NCBI GenBank assembly: GCA_029891385.1
Contig: CM057228.1
Coordinates: forward strand, 21,600,309 to 21,664,308
Origin: Erythroxylum novogranatense
Lineage: Eukaryota; Streptophyta; Magnoliopsida; Malpighiales; Erythroxylaceae
DNA: 64,000 bases
Reading direction: 5' to 3'
Part shown: positions 11,239 to 21,590 of the stretch, one piece after another
How positions within the stretch are numbered: position 1 is the stretch's first letter
Layout of the letters: every line of letters begins with the position of its first letter
Position numbers and translations under genes: made by a program
The notes under the pieces: generated by a model
What the model saw: the letters and a program-made list of their open reading frames with translations, nothing else
The model's database searches: none
What the model was told of the DNA's origin: nothing

Positions 11239-12139
11239 CTAAAATTCAGTAGAAGGAGAAGCTTCGGAAGTCGGCGGATGCACAGGAGAAGCCTCAGAAG
11301 TTGACGTGAAAATCAAGGCAGGAGTAGGGTCCAAGGGAGCAACCGGAGGGATATCCTCATGAGGAAGCTCTTCCTCTTCAGATCTAAGATCCAGCTCCTC
11401 GTCCGGAACAACTGTCCCCTCCCCCACGGCCCTCTCCTTGATTCCCTCCAACGAAAGGCCGAGAGCAGGAAGCAACGGCTCAGCATAATCTTCAAATGAA
11501 GGCCGCTCCGACCCATCGGGAAAGTGAATCTCATGGCACCTCTTTAGGACCGAAAGGGTTACATCGCAGGCGAGCTTTAGGCATTCCGCATTCAGATTTC
11601 TTCTCTTCCACCGTTTGATCGCCTCGATTCTTTGCCTCTTAACGGAGCATCGCAACTCCCTCAACACATCCTCGGTCCTGTGCTTGTCTTCCACCGTTGC
11701 ATGACAGTCTTGGAGGAACTTTTCTTTAAGCCTCCTCTCTGACTCCATTTTCCCCTCCAAGACCTCACACCTTGACCGGCTAAGCCCTTCTTCTTGCTAT
11801 CATACGATCTTCTTCTCCTCCCGTGCAGTTGAGCCTCCAAGCACTCATTGCTTCCTCACGAGATTTCTTCTCCTCCTCCTCCAAGGAAGAGTTACGAGCC
11901 CGTAAGATGTCTCTCTGCTCCTTCAACCCCGAAAGCTCGTCCTTCACAGCCTTCATCTGCTCGTGGAGGTCCTGGACTTTTCGATCCAGAGCCTCCAGAC
12001 GCTGCACCACCCTGAAGGACATCACTGCGCTCCATATACTGTTGCGAATGAACTGAGACCCCAACTCCGGATTACTCTTCCTGTCCATGGTCCGCTCATC
12101 CACGGGAGGAACAATCCTCTCGACAATATGGCGGGACAC
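11239..12139 (-). pseudogene. Antisense ORF of the Tat element, coiled-coil part
   Basis: Read on the - strand, opposite to gag-pol. The first segment (12139-11780) is a strong coiled-coil candidate: heptad-like RLEALDRKVQDLHEQMKAVK, then KEQRDILRARNSSLEEEEKK. The second (11760-11239), in another frame, begins EGKMESERRLKEKF and continues with Arg/Lys-rich helices, then an acidic Pro/Ser-rich tail. The two frames probably formed one protein broken by a frameshift near 11770. Its position downstream of the gypsy-type domain fits known antisense ORFs of Retand-like elements. The function is unknown. Confidence 0.65.
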
Positions 12140-12579
12140 TTCGAGGTCCCCGATAGAGGCAGTATTGGTCAGCTTGATTGCGGACTCCCACTGCCCGGCA
12201 TTAGTCGCTCGCGCCTTCCCCTTACCTTTCTTCTCCTTCTCTTTCGCGCCCTAACTTGGCGAGCCGGACGGTAGATCACCAAGCTTCCTCAATCTCTTCC
12301 TCTTAAGAGGAGGCTCTATTTCCTCCTCCTCCTCCTTAACCAAAAGCGTTTATTGCGCCACCGGTACCATCGACACACGCGTAACATGTGAGCGACCTTC
12401 ACACGGTGGGGGCCAACGACGCTATGGGATGGCCTAGCTCCACTGGCAAAGTGACGCCTTCGCCAGTCTCCGCCTATTGCCTCTTTTTCCCCTGACCGGC
12501 CAGCCTCCTGGATTTAGAGGATTTGGAAGGCCCGGAGAAATCTTCTATCCTCACTATGGCTGCGCAGCAACAAAACAAA

Positions 12580-13424
12580 TCAGAAAAAGAAACCAACAAT
12601 CAAAAATGCATTAAGTAATTCGACCACGAGGGCCCAACCAGACGAGGCGGTCTCCTCTCCTAGCCCGCTAATCTGTGGCGGAGGGACGAGTAAAAAGGAG
12701 TTGGCCGAGACCCCTCCATAATACCCGACAACGAGCCGAGCGAAATCATATCGACCGAACTCCTTTATGCGACCGATTACTCTCCACTCCTCCCTACTAA
12801 GAGACACGCTCGACGTGTCATTCCACTGCTCGGCTAAGGAATACCTCCATGGTCGAGACTCGCAGGAAGATCCTGGGGCTTTCACGAAGAAGTACCGTCG
12901 CCAAGAAGAGACTTTCAAGTATGCATTTGGCGATATCGGGCGTCTCTATACTGCAGAGAGGGGACCCCGACACCAGAGCTCGGACTCTGGCTCAACCTCA
13001 AAAATTGACGCAAAATGCCAACAGAGGGCGGATGACCGAATTGATGGCACAGCAACGCCAGACCATTAACAAACCTCCAGCTATTTGGAGGAATTTGGCT
13101 CGGCATCAGCTGATAGGCCGTGCACACCTCGTCGACGATCGGGGCATACGGAAGCCTCATGCCACCAACCGAGAAAAAACTATCGAAAACGACGAAATAT
13201 CCACTCGAGTTGTTGTGGATTCGCTCGTTCCCCAGGGCTAGCCGGGGTCCCCAAGATAGAGGGATGTTATGTCTAAGTATTGACCGATTCAACTCTCCCA
13301 CGATCATCGTCGATTCATTCCTCGGCGGCGCCTCCACAACCAACCTATCCTTCCTTTCTCTCGTTGATATTTCTTCAACACCTTCTACCATACTTCTATA
13401 ACTGGCCGTCGATATGCTTACCAA
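12580..13424 (-). pseudogene. Antisense ORF with 'putative gypsy type transposon' domain
   Basis: On the - strand, 13424-12915 contains GMRLPYAP, then PSQIPPNSWRFVNGLALLCH and FGHPPSVGILRQFLRL. This is the pattern I know from the Transposase_28 family ('putative gypsy type transposon'). The homology continues in a shifted frame from 12918 (KVSSWRRYFFVKAPG...SLAEQW), so one frameshift separates the halves. Such proteins are encoded antisense between pol and the 3' LTR in some Tat elements; their role is not known. The family name is from memory and was not searched. Confidence 0.7.
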
Positions 13425-13869
13425 GAAGAGAACTTTTGAAAAGAAAAACTTTAGAGGAGGAGATGAAGAAAAGGGGCGTACCTATTTAGTGAATGGAGAA
13501 GGGAAAATCGAACGACGGTTGAAGGAAATTTTCGGGAACTAAGAGCAAGAAAGAGCAAATGAAAGCAAAGCGGAAGCAAGAATGAAACAAACATGAAGAA
13601 AACCAAACAGTTTGTCGATCCTGAACATTTATAAGGAAACGTTCAAATTGCGATCCGGTCAAAGCAGCGACGCGTGGAAAATCGAGCTATGCTTGGACGC
13701 GCAGCATAATCGAGCAAGGAAATTAGGGTTGTTCGAAATTGAGTGGTGCGGCAGTTGAAAGGGCGTCGTGGCGGTATTGACAGCGATTCTAAGACGATCG
13801 TTTGATTACGAAAAATCGTCGGAGGCGCGTCTTGCGTTAGCGATAAATGCTTGAAGTACTTTCGCGTGC

Positions 13870-14603
13870 TCACTGATGATGACCACTGATACGCTTTAGC
13901 GAGCTAAAGGGCAAAAATACCGATGCCAATCGGTTGGAGCACTCGATCGACCGATCGATCTGACGATCACGTATAACCAGTCGACATCCGACCGATCGGG
14001 CCTACCCGAGCTGCCCCATGAACGAGCTGCAATGCCAATATTCGACCGATCGGCCACCTCACGAGCTGTCTTACGGATGAGCTATAAGATAGCAGACGAG
14101 CAACGAAATCCTAACATACTCCTTCGACCCTTCTCTTCGCTCAGACTCGAGGAGTAGGAAGCTTATAGTGCAGTCGATTCGGTCGTCTTTGGGCCCTTTT
14201 GATCATAACGACATGTGGGCGATCGATCCAATCTTCAATGATCAGTCTTATACCTATTGGCTATGCCAATCCTAGGTCCAGCCCACGCCACCTCCTTGGC
14301 CCATCTGTAGGTGAAAGTCTCCCATGCAAACACGTAAAGACTTAAACCTAGTTATTACTTCGTATGTAAGGTACAACTTTGCCATAACAGAGGTACGTAA
14401 TCATAAATCTAGTTTCCTTGGCATACCGCAATCTCACCTTCACCAAAAAGACTGACTTGAGCGTCGGAGGGGTTTATCGGGAAATAACCCCGACGTGCCT
14501 TCCTTGTTTTGCATGAACCCTCAAGCTAAAGCTCTTGCAAGAACCAACCAACTCTATGGATCCAAACGACAACGTTCAGTTCCGCCAGAATCCGGAAGAA
14601 CCA
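13870..14603 (+). repeat. 3' LTR of the Tat element
   Basis: 14185-14603 repeats 4433-4852 and ends with AGAACCA, without the primer-binding site. The upstream part, rich in GATCGACCGATCGATC-like blocks, has no counterpart at the left end but has LTR character; its start near 13870 is a guess. Confidence 0.75.
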
Positions 14604-16211
14604 ACCAAGTCATATGAAAGACACTTTACAAAAAAAAGAAAAAAGAAAACACGTTTGGTTTTTCCATTTCTTTCATGTTAAAGCAAGAAGATGACTAGCC
14701 AGCAGCCACTACATGACTCACCAATTTCCTATTGTGTACATAAATTATGTGATTAATTTGTAAAATAATAAAATTAATTTAATAATTATTATAATAAAGT
14801 TATCTTATTAGATCTTAATGTTACGTGACTTAAAATATTACGTTACTTAAAGTTAAATGAATTACGTAATTTAAAATATTTTGATATTCTAATGTTAAAA
14901 TTATGGATATCTACATCAGATTATGAAATAAAAATAAAATGATCTTTTTATTATTTAAATAATGCGTAGTTCAAGGAGATTTTAAAAAGAGAAGGGGGAA
15001 CTGGAACAATACAATTGATAATTTGATAATTGATAGTACAGAGCTTCATTGGGGAAGACGGAGGACCAGTACTCAACATCTGACATGCCGCATGTGCTAC
15101 TGTACGGCTGATATTGCATTATAGATTTCTGGCACGTACAGGTCACCGTCTCCCAACAAATTCTGCCTCACTCACTAATTATTAATTAATCAATATGTAT
15201 GATTGTGTGGAAAGAGTAGGTTCCAATTTGTCTGAACTCGCAAGAAAGTTACAAATCCAATTTGAATGACTTTGTTTCTGTTACAAAGAAAATGATTGTG
15301 TCTAAGAATAAGATGAGATTCGTATTGTAATAAATATAATATTTAATAAAAATTATGAATTTATATCTAATATTTTCAAAAGTATTTAAATAACTCTTCA
15401 ATTTTTGAAATTTTATAAATCTGTACTTAATATTAATATTTATGTAAAATTATTTTATTTCTTTAAAAGTTTACATAAACTAGGCGATCTATACATTGTT
15501 TTATATAATTAAAATTGTATGCTTGATTAAGTGACAATTTAATGTAAAGCTCTAAACCTATATTTTTAATTTAAAAATATTATACTATTATTAAACATTT
15601 ATAAATTAATTATTAAAATTAAAATTACTACAAAAGTTCTATAATTTATCATTATTACTTAAAATTCAATAATAAATTTATGTAATCGATTTCCGTGCCG
15701 TATCAAGAAGTCTAATAAGTAATAAGCTTGAAGATAATAATTTCAAAAAGAATTTGTTCTGTCCTACCAACCAGGTGTTACGAAATTGGATAGATTATTG
15801 AGCAAATTGGCGCTACTGGTTATCGGTTTGTGGGTTCATTCTAAATTCGAGCAGGTGTGATCTGATAATTATGTAATAATTATATTTAATTATATATAAT
15901 ATTAAAAATATTTAAAAAAAATAAAATAAAAAAAATAAAAAAAATAAAAAAAAAAATTATCAAACCGGTTCAATCAGACCGATCTGACCGATCAAAACCG
16001 ATCACCGGTCCGATCCGGATTTCAAAACCCTGCGCCCAACTATTAGATCTCATCCATAATTAAACATCATAATCGATCTGATCCCGCTCCCATCAGCCAG
16101 TGGACCACTCCTCCACGTCAATAATAATGCTGTTGGCTGCCAACCCTTTTCTTTTTAACGTACAAACGTTACTTTTTTATTTCACCAAGAACCAAGAGGG
16201 TCATATCTGGC
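14604..16211. other. AT-rich intergenic DNA and bZIP promoter region
   Basis: No gene is seen. It is very AT-rich from 14740 to 15780. A run of A-rich tracts occurs at 15900-15960, followed by a CGGTTCAATCAGACCGATC segment ending in GGATTTCAAAACCCTG (near 16033), which looks like the end of an hAT-type miniature element. No matching second end was found. An ACGT core lies at about 16117 (CCACGTCA), a possible bZIP-binding site in the proximal promoter. Confidence 0.5.
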
Positions 16212-16218
16212 CTATAAA
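16212..16218 (+). promoter_or_regulatory. TATA box of the bZIP gene
   Basis: CTATAAAT lies about 240 bases before the first upstream ATG, followed by a CT-rich leader typical of plant transcription starts. The start of transcription is expected about 30 bases downstream. Inferred from position and consensus. Confidence 0.6.
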
Positions 16219-16451
16219 TTCCACTGTCAATACCCACAGAAACCTCTTCTTCTCCATCTTATCCCCTCATCTCAAACATTTTTGACCCTCATTTTCCTTC
16301 TTCTTCGCTCTTCCCTTCTTTTATAAGTATTGAACCTCTAGAGGTTCTGAAACGACTCTGTGTCTTATTTCAACAACCTACGAGCTTGTGTTGATACTCA
16401 TATATATATTTAGCCTTTGTTTGCTTTTCTTCGTTGCAGTCAACAATCTTC

Positions 16452-16457
16452 ATGTGA
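16452..16457 (+). promoter_or_regulatory. Minimal start-stop uORF (ATG-TGA)
   Basis: The first ATG of the predicted leader is followed at once by TGA. Such minimum uORFs can hold ribosomes at the leader. It lies nine bases before the next uORF. Whether it is recognised in the cell is not shown by sequence. Confidence 0.5.
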
Positions 16458-16460
16458 TTA

Positions 16461-16508
16461 ATGTCTTTGTTCTTGATTTTCGAGACTCATGTCTCCTGTA
16501 CTCAGTGA
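16461..16508 (+). promoter_or_regulatory. Short uORF overlapping the sucrose-control uORF
   Basis: Fifteen codons plus TGA, starting MSLFLIFETHVS. It overlaps the start of the sucrose-control uORF in a different frame, the arrangement known for S1-group bZIP leaders such as Arabidopsis bZIP11, where a first small uORF overlaps the conserved one. Confidence 0.7.
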
Positions 16509-16665
16509 AATTGTCCTCTCTGGTTTTATGATCAACTCCACTCTCAGACGCAGAACCCATCTTGTTCAATCTTTCTCTGTTGTTTTCCTCTACTGGTTCT
16601 ACGTCTTCTCAGATCACTCAGTAGCCTCCAAGAAAGCTTTAATTCCATTTTCTTATTTCGAATAA
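16489..16665 (+). promoter_or_regulatory. Sucrose-control peptide uORF (SC-uORF), C-terminally extended
   Basis: Encodes a 58-residue upstream peptide. Residues 11-41 match the conserved SC peptide: SGFMINSTLRRRTHLVQSFS, then VVFLYWFYVFS. In known S1 bZIPs this nascent peptide stalls ribosomes when sucrose is high and represses translation of the main ORF; published work places the stall at the uORF stop codon, which normally follows these residues directly. Here the codons after VFS are GAT CAC TCA, so reading continues 17 residues to TAA at 16663-16665. One extra T after TTCTCA would restore a TGA at the expected place. It could be a true loss of stall position, an allele, or a sequencing error. 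Confidence 0.88.
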
Positions 16666-16823
16666 TTAATCACCTTGTTTTCTTCTTCAAGTTTCCTGGG
16701 TTCTGAGCTATATCTTTTCTCTTCTCATAGTTGATCGCCACCTTCTCTTTGATACCAATCTTATATATTGATTTTGTTGTTAATAACTGTTGTTTTTTCT
16801 AGCTCTGTATACACTCTCCTGTA

Positions 16824-17282
16824 ATGGCATCTTCAAGTGGGGTGTCATCAGGATCAAGCTTGCTACGAAACTCGAGCTATTCTGAGGATCTGTACCAAAT
16901 AATGGACCAGAGGAAACGCAAAAGAATCATCTCAAACCGAGAATCAGCCCGTAGGTCAAGGATGCGAAAGCAGAAACACCTTGATGATCTCACAGCTCAA
17001 GTGAGTCAACTTGGGAAAGAAAACAACGAAATCATGTGGAACATGAACGTCTCCACACAACTCCTTCTAAGCGTGGAAGCTGAGAACTCAGTTCTCAGAG
17101 CCCAGTTGGCGGAGCTCAGCCACAGACTTGGCTCCCTGAACGAGATCATTAGCTATGTCAACCAAAGCAGGATTGGTGTTTTTGGAACCGATAATGAACA
17201 GATCAGCGATGCATATAATTATTGTTTCATGAATCCATGGAACGTGAGCAATCAACCCGTTAAAGATATGATCATGTACTGA
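16824..17282 (+). CDS. bZIP11: S1-group bZIP transcription factor (bZIP11-like)
   Basis: Intronless gene of 152 residues, in the usual S1 size range. The basic region RKRKRIISNRESARRSRMRK (about 30-49) has the plant bZIP invariant spacing N-x7-R (N38, R46). It is followed by a leucine zipper (about 53-100; LDDLTAQVSQLGKEN, VEAENSVLRAQLAELSHRLG). These proteins bind ACGT-core sites as dimers with C-group bZIPs and control sugar- and energy-linked amino-acid metabolism. The C terminus (PWNVSNQPVKDMIMY) resembles bZIP11. The leader with the SC-uORF puts it in the bZIP1/2/11/44/53 set; which member is uncertain. Confidence 0.93.
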   Translation: MASSSGVSSGSSLLRNSSYSEDLYQIMDQRKRKRIISNRESARRSRMRKQKHLDDLTAQVSQLGKENNEIMWNMNVSTQLLLSVEAENSVLRAQLAELSHRLGSLNEIISYVNQSRIGVFGTDNEQISDAYNYCFMNPWNVSNQPVKDMIMY

Positions 17283-18192
17283 TCGATATGTGGAGGTCGT
17301 GGAAACCTGCTATTTTTGTTATTTTCTGAATATGCAGATGTGTTCTGATGTTGGTTGTGTAAGAAAGATTTTGTAGGGTTCTTCCTCGAGTGGAATATGG
17401 GATGCTTGTAAAAGGTTCTGGTCAAATGCGAAAGGGCTCGATTACGTAGTAAAATAACCTAAGCTATCTTTTGTCGGTAAACTATATAGGCAAGTGGGCT
17501 TTGATTGAATCACATGTTTCCTTAAATAATTAGATATCTTTTATATTTATTTTAAGAATCCATCCAAAACCATTTGTGAGAAAACTTTAATGGACTGTCA
17601 ATCGTAAAGAAAGGCAGCAGAGTTATTCTTATATGAACATTATTGATCACGTACCATTTGTATTTGTAGTAAGTGTACATACGACAATATCTAGTTGGAC
17701 CTCGACGAAGCTTTTATGATTCACAAATTGATTGCACATAGGTGTATCGTAGGATTCTTGTATTATTCAACAAAGCTCAGGTCTATTATAAAATTTAACA
17801 CTTAAATCTCAAGCGTCATTACAATACTTAATGCAAGTGGCACTAACATGTGGCGAAGAATTTTATCTTTCAAAAAGAAAAAAAAAAAGAGCATGTGGCG
17901 AAGGTGATGATTATTCTATGAATAGTTGGACCATACCATGCCTTGTCATCAAATATGTTCTTTCTTTTTAAAATACAATTGCCCATGGAGATTGGACAAG
18001 CGTTTTAGATGGTTTTCTTTATTAAGAGAGCCTTAGCTATCCTATAAATCAATGGTGCATTTATTCGTTAACCTTCAATTTAAAAGTAAAGTTAGGAGAT
18101 CGATTAATCATTTATGTTAATTTCGCTGTGGCCAACCATCAAAATGAGTAAACGTGAAAAGCTGGAGGCTAGGTCTAATTAGTTAGTTATAT

Positions 18193-18227
<35 letters not shown>

Positions 18228-18323
18228 ATGATGATGATTCATTACTTTCGTTTAAATCTTTTTTCTTAAATAATCTATAAGCTACATCTTAAAGCTCGGT
18301 AAGTCTTATTAGGCTACTAATAT
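17283..18323. other. bZIP 3' UTR and intergenic DNA
   Basis: No gene is seen. The 3' UTR probably runs some 250 bases. A (TA)n tract followed by (GAT)n lies at about 18189-18238. The stretch ends with TAT, the presumed target site of the CACTA element. Confidence 0.55.
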
Positions 18324-18830
18324 CACTACAACAAAAAGGAGGTTTCCCAACGAAAATTACCGACAGAAAACGTTAATAAACCATCAGTAATTTAATTTAG
18401 CGACAACTGACGAAAAATGTGTCGTGAAATTGGCTGTCGGTAAATTTGCTGACGGAAATTCTTATCCATCGAGAAAGCGACCGACGAAAAGTGCTTTCTG
18501 TTGGTATATTTACCAATGGAAAAAATTGTTATTGTCGGTATATATATAGACAGTTATGCCAATCTGTCGGTGAATCTACTGTAAAAATGTTCCAACGGTT
18601 TATCACAAACCGTCAGTAAATATGACTCAGTATATTGACAGAAAATTAAAATTTCGTCGCTGAGTCAAAGGTGAATATTTACATTTTTTCAACGGTTTCT
18701 TGACCCTCCGTAGGTAAATATAATTTAATTTACCGACAGAAACTAAAAATTCATCGGTAAGTACCATAAAATATTTTGTGATGATATATCATAAACCGTC
18801 GATAATGACTCTACCATAAAGGTATTAAAT
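18324..18830. repeat. Left terminal and subterminal repeats of the CACTA element
   Basis: After the CACTACAAC terminus there are repeated ACCGACAGAAA, ACTGACGAAAA and CTGTCGGTAAAT-like motifs in both orientations up to about 18800. CACTA transposases bind such subterminal repeats. Confidence 0.75.
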
Positions 18831-19019
18831 TGTCTTTTTTAAAATTCCAACATTAAATTTTATTTCATAATCTTATTATTAATGAATAATTTCAACAGTT
18901 ATAAATTATTTGTGCATAATTTTTTGATTTGTTTATATATTTAATTTGTTTAAACAGAAATTAATTGATCATGTAAAGTTAAAATTTTCTTCATTGATAA
19001 TAAAAACATTAAATTGAAC

Positions 19020-20650
19020 ATAAATTTAAACCAAATGACTACAATAATCCTATTGTCTTCGTGAGCGCAGATAGTCTGAGTCGTTAGCCCTCCCCTTCAA
19101 CTGCTCCATGTCATTTTAGAGTTTAGTTATGTACTCCATTGCTTGTTGCAACTAACTTGTCAATGTTTGTACTGTGCTCTCAAGCTGATGGATATGTTTC
19201 ATTGTTGACTGTCTAGTTGATGCTGTTGTACTGGATGTCGAGGAATGCGAATAACATATGTTCGCAAATGAGTCTAGCTTGAAGATTCTTTCACAACTGT
19301 CCCTACCACCCACTGCATCCAAATATGCTTGACTCTTATCAACAGCTTGTTCTCCCTGAGACTGTCGATGAATTGTTTCTTGTATTTGGTCCTATTAGGA
19401 GGTAATGCTTATATTAGTAAGTGATAATTATTAAGAATGAATATTAAAACATAAATTTCACACACATTCAGTTCTCTGTATTGGTTGTTGACGAATGTCA
19501 CACTGTCATACTTCTTAGTGTGAGTATGCAAAAAACAACTAATGAGGTGTAGGCTTTATGCCCATAGAGTTTTCCTACAGAACAATAAAATGTTCTAAGT
19601 TAAACTAGAATTTATAAAAATTTCGGCAGAGTCTCCTGTATTTTTATGATATTACCCCCTGTTGAACAAAGAAAATAACTCAATACAGTCATATATGGCA
19701 CCAGATATTTATACCATGATCATTATCCATAATACACATATTTTCATTCCAACATTCACACATCAATTTAAATTGAAATCCAAAAATGTAAAAAATCACA
19801 ATATAAGTGTAATATTTAGATACTTAGTAGTCTCTTTACATGCTCGTGGTGGGTAATTGATCCTCCCGTATAAACGAGAAGGCTGTCTCCCCCTAGGCCT
19901 CCACGTCTATTGGTCGAGTTACGTCTTGAGATGAACATTGTCTCAGGTGATGTCCAGTACTCTTGTCAACGACTTCATACATCCTCAGAAATAAAAGGCA
20001 GTTGTACACCAGTCTTGTCTATCGCACCAATAAAGTCGCGATAATGTGTAAAAGCTTGCCTCTCCCATACACTATATATGACCCTGTCGATAGCAAAATT
20101 TTAGTAAAATTGTTTCTGAAATTAAAAGGAATAAATTCGATAACTTATAATGTTATAATATTTTATGTAATTAATGTATACAAATAAATGAAAAGGATTA
20201 TTATTTGCATATTGTACCTCAAACTCCTGAAAGTAAAATGCCTTTGTGGCCTGAGAGATCTTCTTTCATACATAACCCTCAGGATCAATCCTCTCCTTAA
20301 ATGTAGATGCCATATGTCTGAAATGTGATCCAGACGGAATTAACCTAATATAAGAACAAATAATTTTATACCATTTTCAAAAATTTAAACCTATAACTTA
20401 GTTATAAACATATATAGTGTTTCGTGCTATTTCACTTACAGATTATTGACTATTTTATATACTTTTTTTTATCAGGTCCCTTAACTTCAAGCTGACAATC
20501 GTCTGCTTCATCTGCCATAGGGGTAGTGGATGATGTATGCGTGGTAGATGGTGAAGCATCAGGAGCAGCAAGTGATGCTTCATCTGCAACTGTAGGCCCT
20601 AGAAGTGAAGGTAGTGATTCAGTTGCAGCTGGAGACTGTGGTGGTCCACT
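19020..20650 (-). pseudogene. CACTA second gene, Transposase_24 type (3' part)
   Basis: Read on the - strand from 20650. A Ser/Thr/Pro-rich stretch (PSTTHTSSTTPMADEADD) is followed by KGPDKKKYIK, then after a probable intron GSHFRHMASTF...KKISQATKAFYFQEF (20340-20240). Next come NRRGGLGGDSLLVYTGGSIT (about 19920-19850), THTKKYDSVTF (about 19545) and DAVGGRDSCERIFKLDSFA (about 19320-19260). These blocks in this order match the plant En/Spm family known as Transposase_24. Stops and the gypsy insertion at 20651 inactivate it. Confidence 0.75.
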
Positions 20651-21058
20651 GTTGGACCCTGAAATTTTTTCTTTAAGTTAAGCAAGATTTTAAAAAAATA
20701 ATTTTGAGGTTTTGATAGATTTAATTTTTAGAGTTATAATTATGTCAAAGTTAGTAAGATTTATTGAATGGGTTAGTGAAATTAAAGTGTTAATGTAATA
20801 AGAAAGTTCAAGGACATTTTTGAGAAATCACTTAAGCATAAAAGAACAAAAGCTTATAAGAAAGAGTAAGACGGACTTTTTAGACTCATTAAGGGTAGAA
20901 ATGGAAAAAGAATATGTTGTCTTGCTTGTTAAAAGGAGAAAAACGTGAATTGAGGGGAGGAAAGAGTAAAAAACGAAATTAAGAGAGAAGAAGAGAGGTT
21001 TTGGTGAAAGAAGAAAAGAAGAGAAATCAAGTTTGTTAAGGTAGGTTAACTGTTGTGC

Positions 21059-21330
21059 CCTGAAGAAGCTCAATAGGAAATTCAATTTCCCTAGGTCGCG
21101 GCAATCCTGATAATTCCTCAGGAAAGACGTCTGAGAATTCCATGACCACTGGTATATCTTCTAATCTCCCTCTATCTGCCTTTGTGTCTACCACTTAGGC
21201 CAAAAATGCTTCACATCCCTTCTTTATCATTCTCTCTGTAGTCATAACTGAAATAATCTGAGGTGGATCGACTTTTCTATCTCCCATAAACACCACTTTT
21301 CTACCATTCTCTATGTCGAATTCCACTGTG
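21059..21330 (-). pseudogene. Protease-RT linker fragment of copy B
   Basis: On the - strand: TVEFDIENGRKVVFMGDRK, then GCEAFLA, a TAA stop (21198-21200), VVDTKADRG..., EFSDVFPEELSGLPRPREIE and FPIELL at the left edge. These are the bases just before the RT palm in this family; element A has the same order at 37887-38160. The reading ends at the deletion border. Confidence 0.8.
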
Positions 21331-21590
21331 TTGGTCCGTGTTTTACGTACCGGGGCGAGCTGGGCCCCGCATACCTCAAGTTTACACGCGACCACAACCT
21401 TAATCGGTATTGTCCTCTTTGGTACTCGAACTCGAGACCTCAAGATTTTGTTGCATCTAACTGCACGCCTCTTACCATTGAGCTATCAAGTTCGAGTACC
21501 AAAGAGGACAATATCGATTAAGGTTGTGGTCGCGTGCAAACTTGAGGTATAAGGGGCCTAGTTCACCCCGGTATGTAAAACCCGGATCAA
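21331..21590. mobile_element. Foldback element M1 inside copy B
   Basis: About 260 bp. The left arm (21331-21443) and right arm (21480-21590) are near-perfect inverted repeats of about 105-110 bp, sharing TACCGGGG, TACCTCAAGTTT, ACGCGACCACAACCTTAATC and TTGTCCTCTTTGGTACTCGA. The roughly 40-bp loop includes GCCTCTTACCATTGAGC. It stands where the protease coding of B should be. The core is related to M2 (26763-27030). Confidence 0.85.

Larger units (their letters stand above)
4433..14603 (+). mobile_element. Degenerate Ty3/gypsy retrotransposon, Tat lineage
   Basis: About 10.2 kb. In order: a 5'-truncated LTR, primer-binding site, gag, protease, reverse transcriptase, RNase H, a second RNase H, integrase, a 64-bp tandem array, antisense ORFs and a 3' LTR. 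The second RNase H after the first, the PBS of TGGCGCC-GTGGGG type and the long 3' segment with antisense ORFs are known marks of the Tat lineage (Retand/Ogre relatives). Every coding segment is broken by stops and frameshifts, so the element cannot move by itself. Target duplications could not be checked because the left LTR is truncated. Confidence 0.9.

Noticed and set aside
15790..16035. Complete hAT miniature element
   Set aside because: One end resembles a CAGGGTTTTGAAA-type terminus in reverse, but no matching left end or 8-bp duplication was found.
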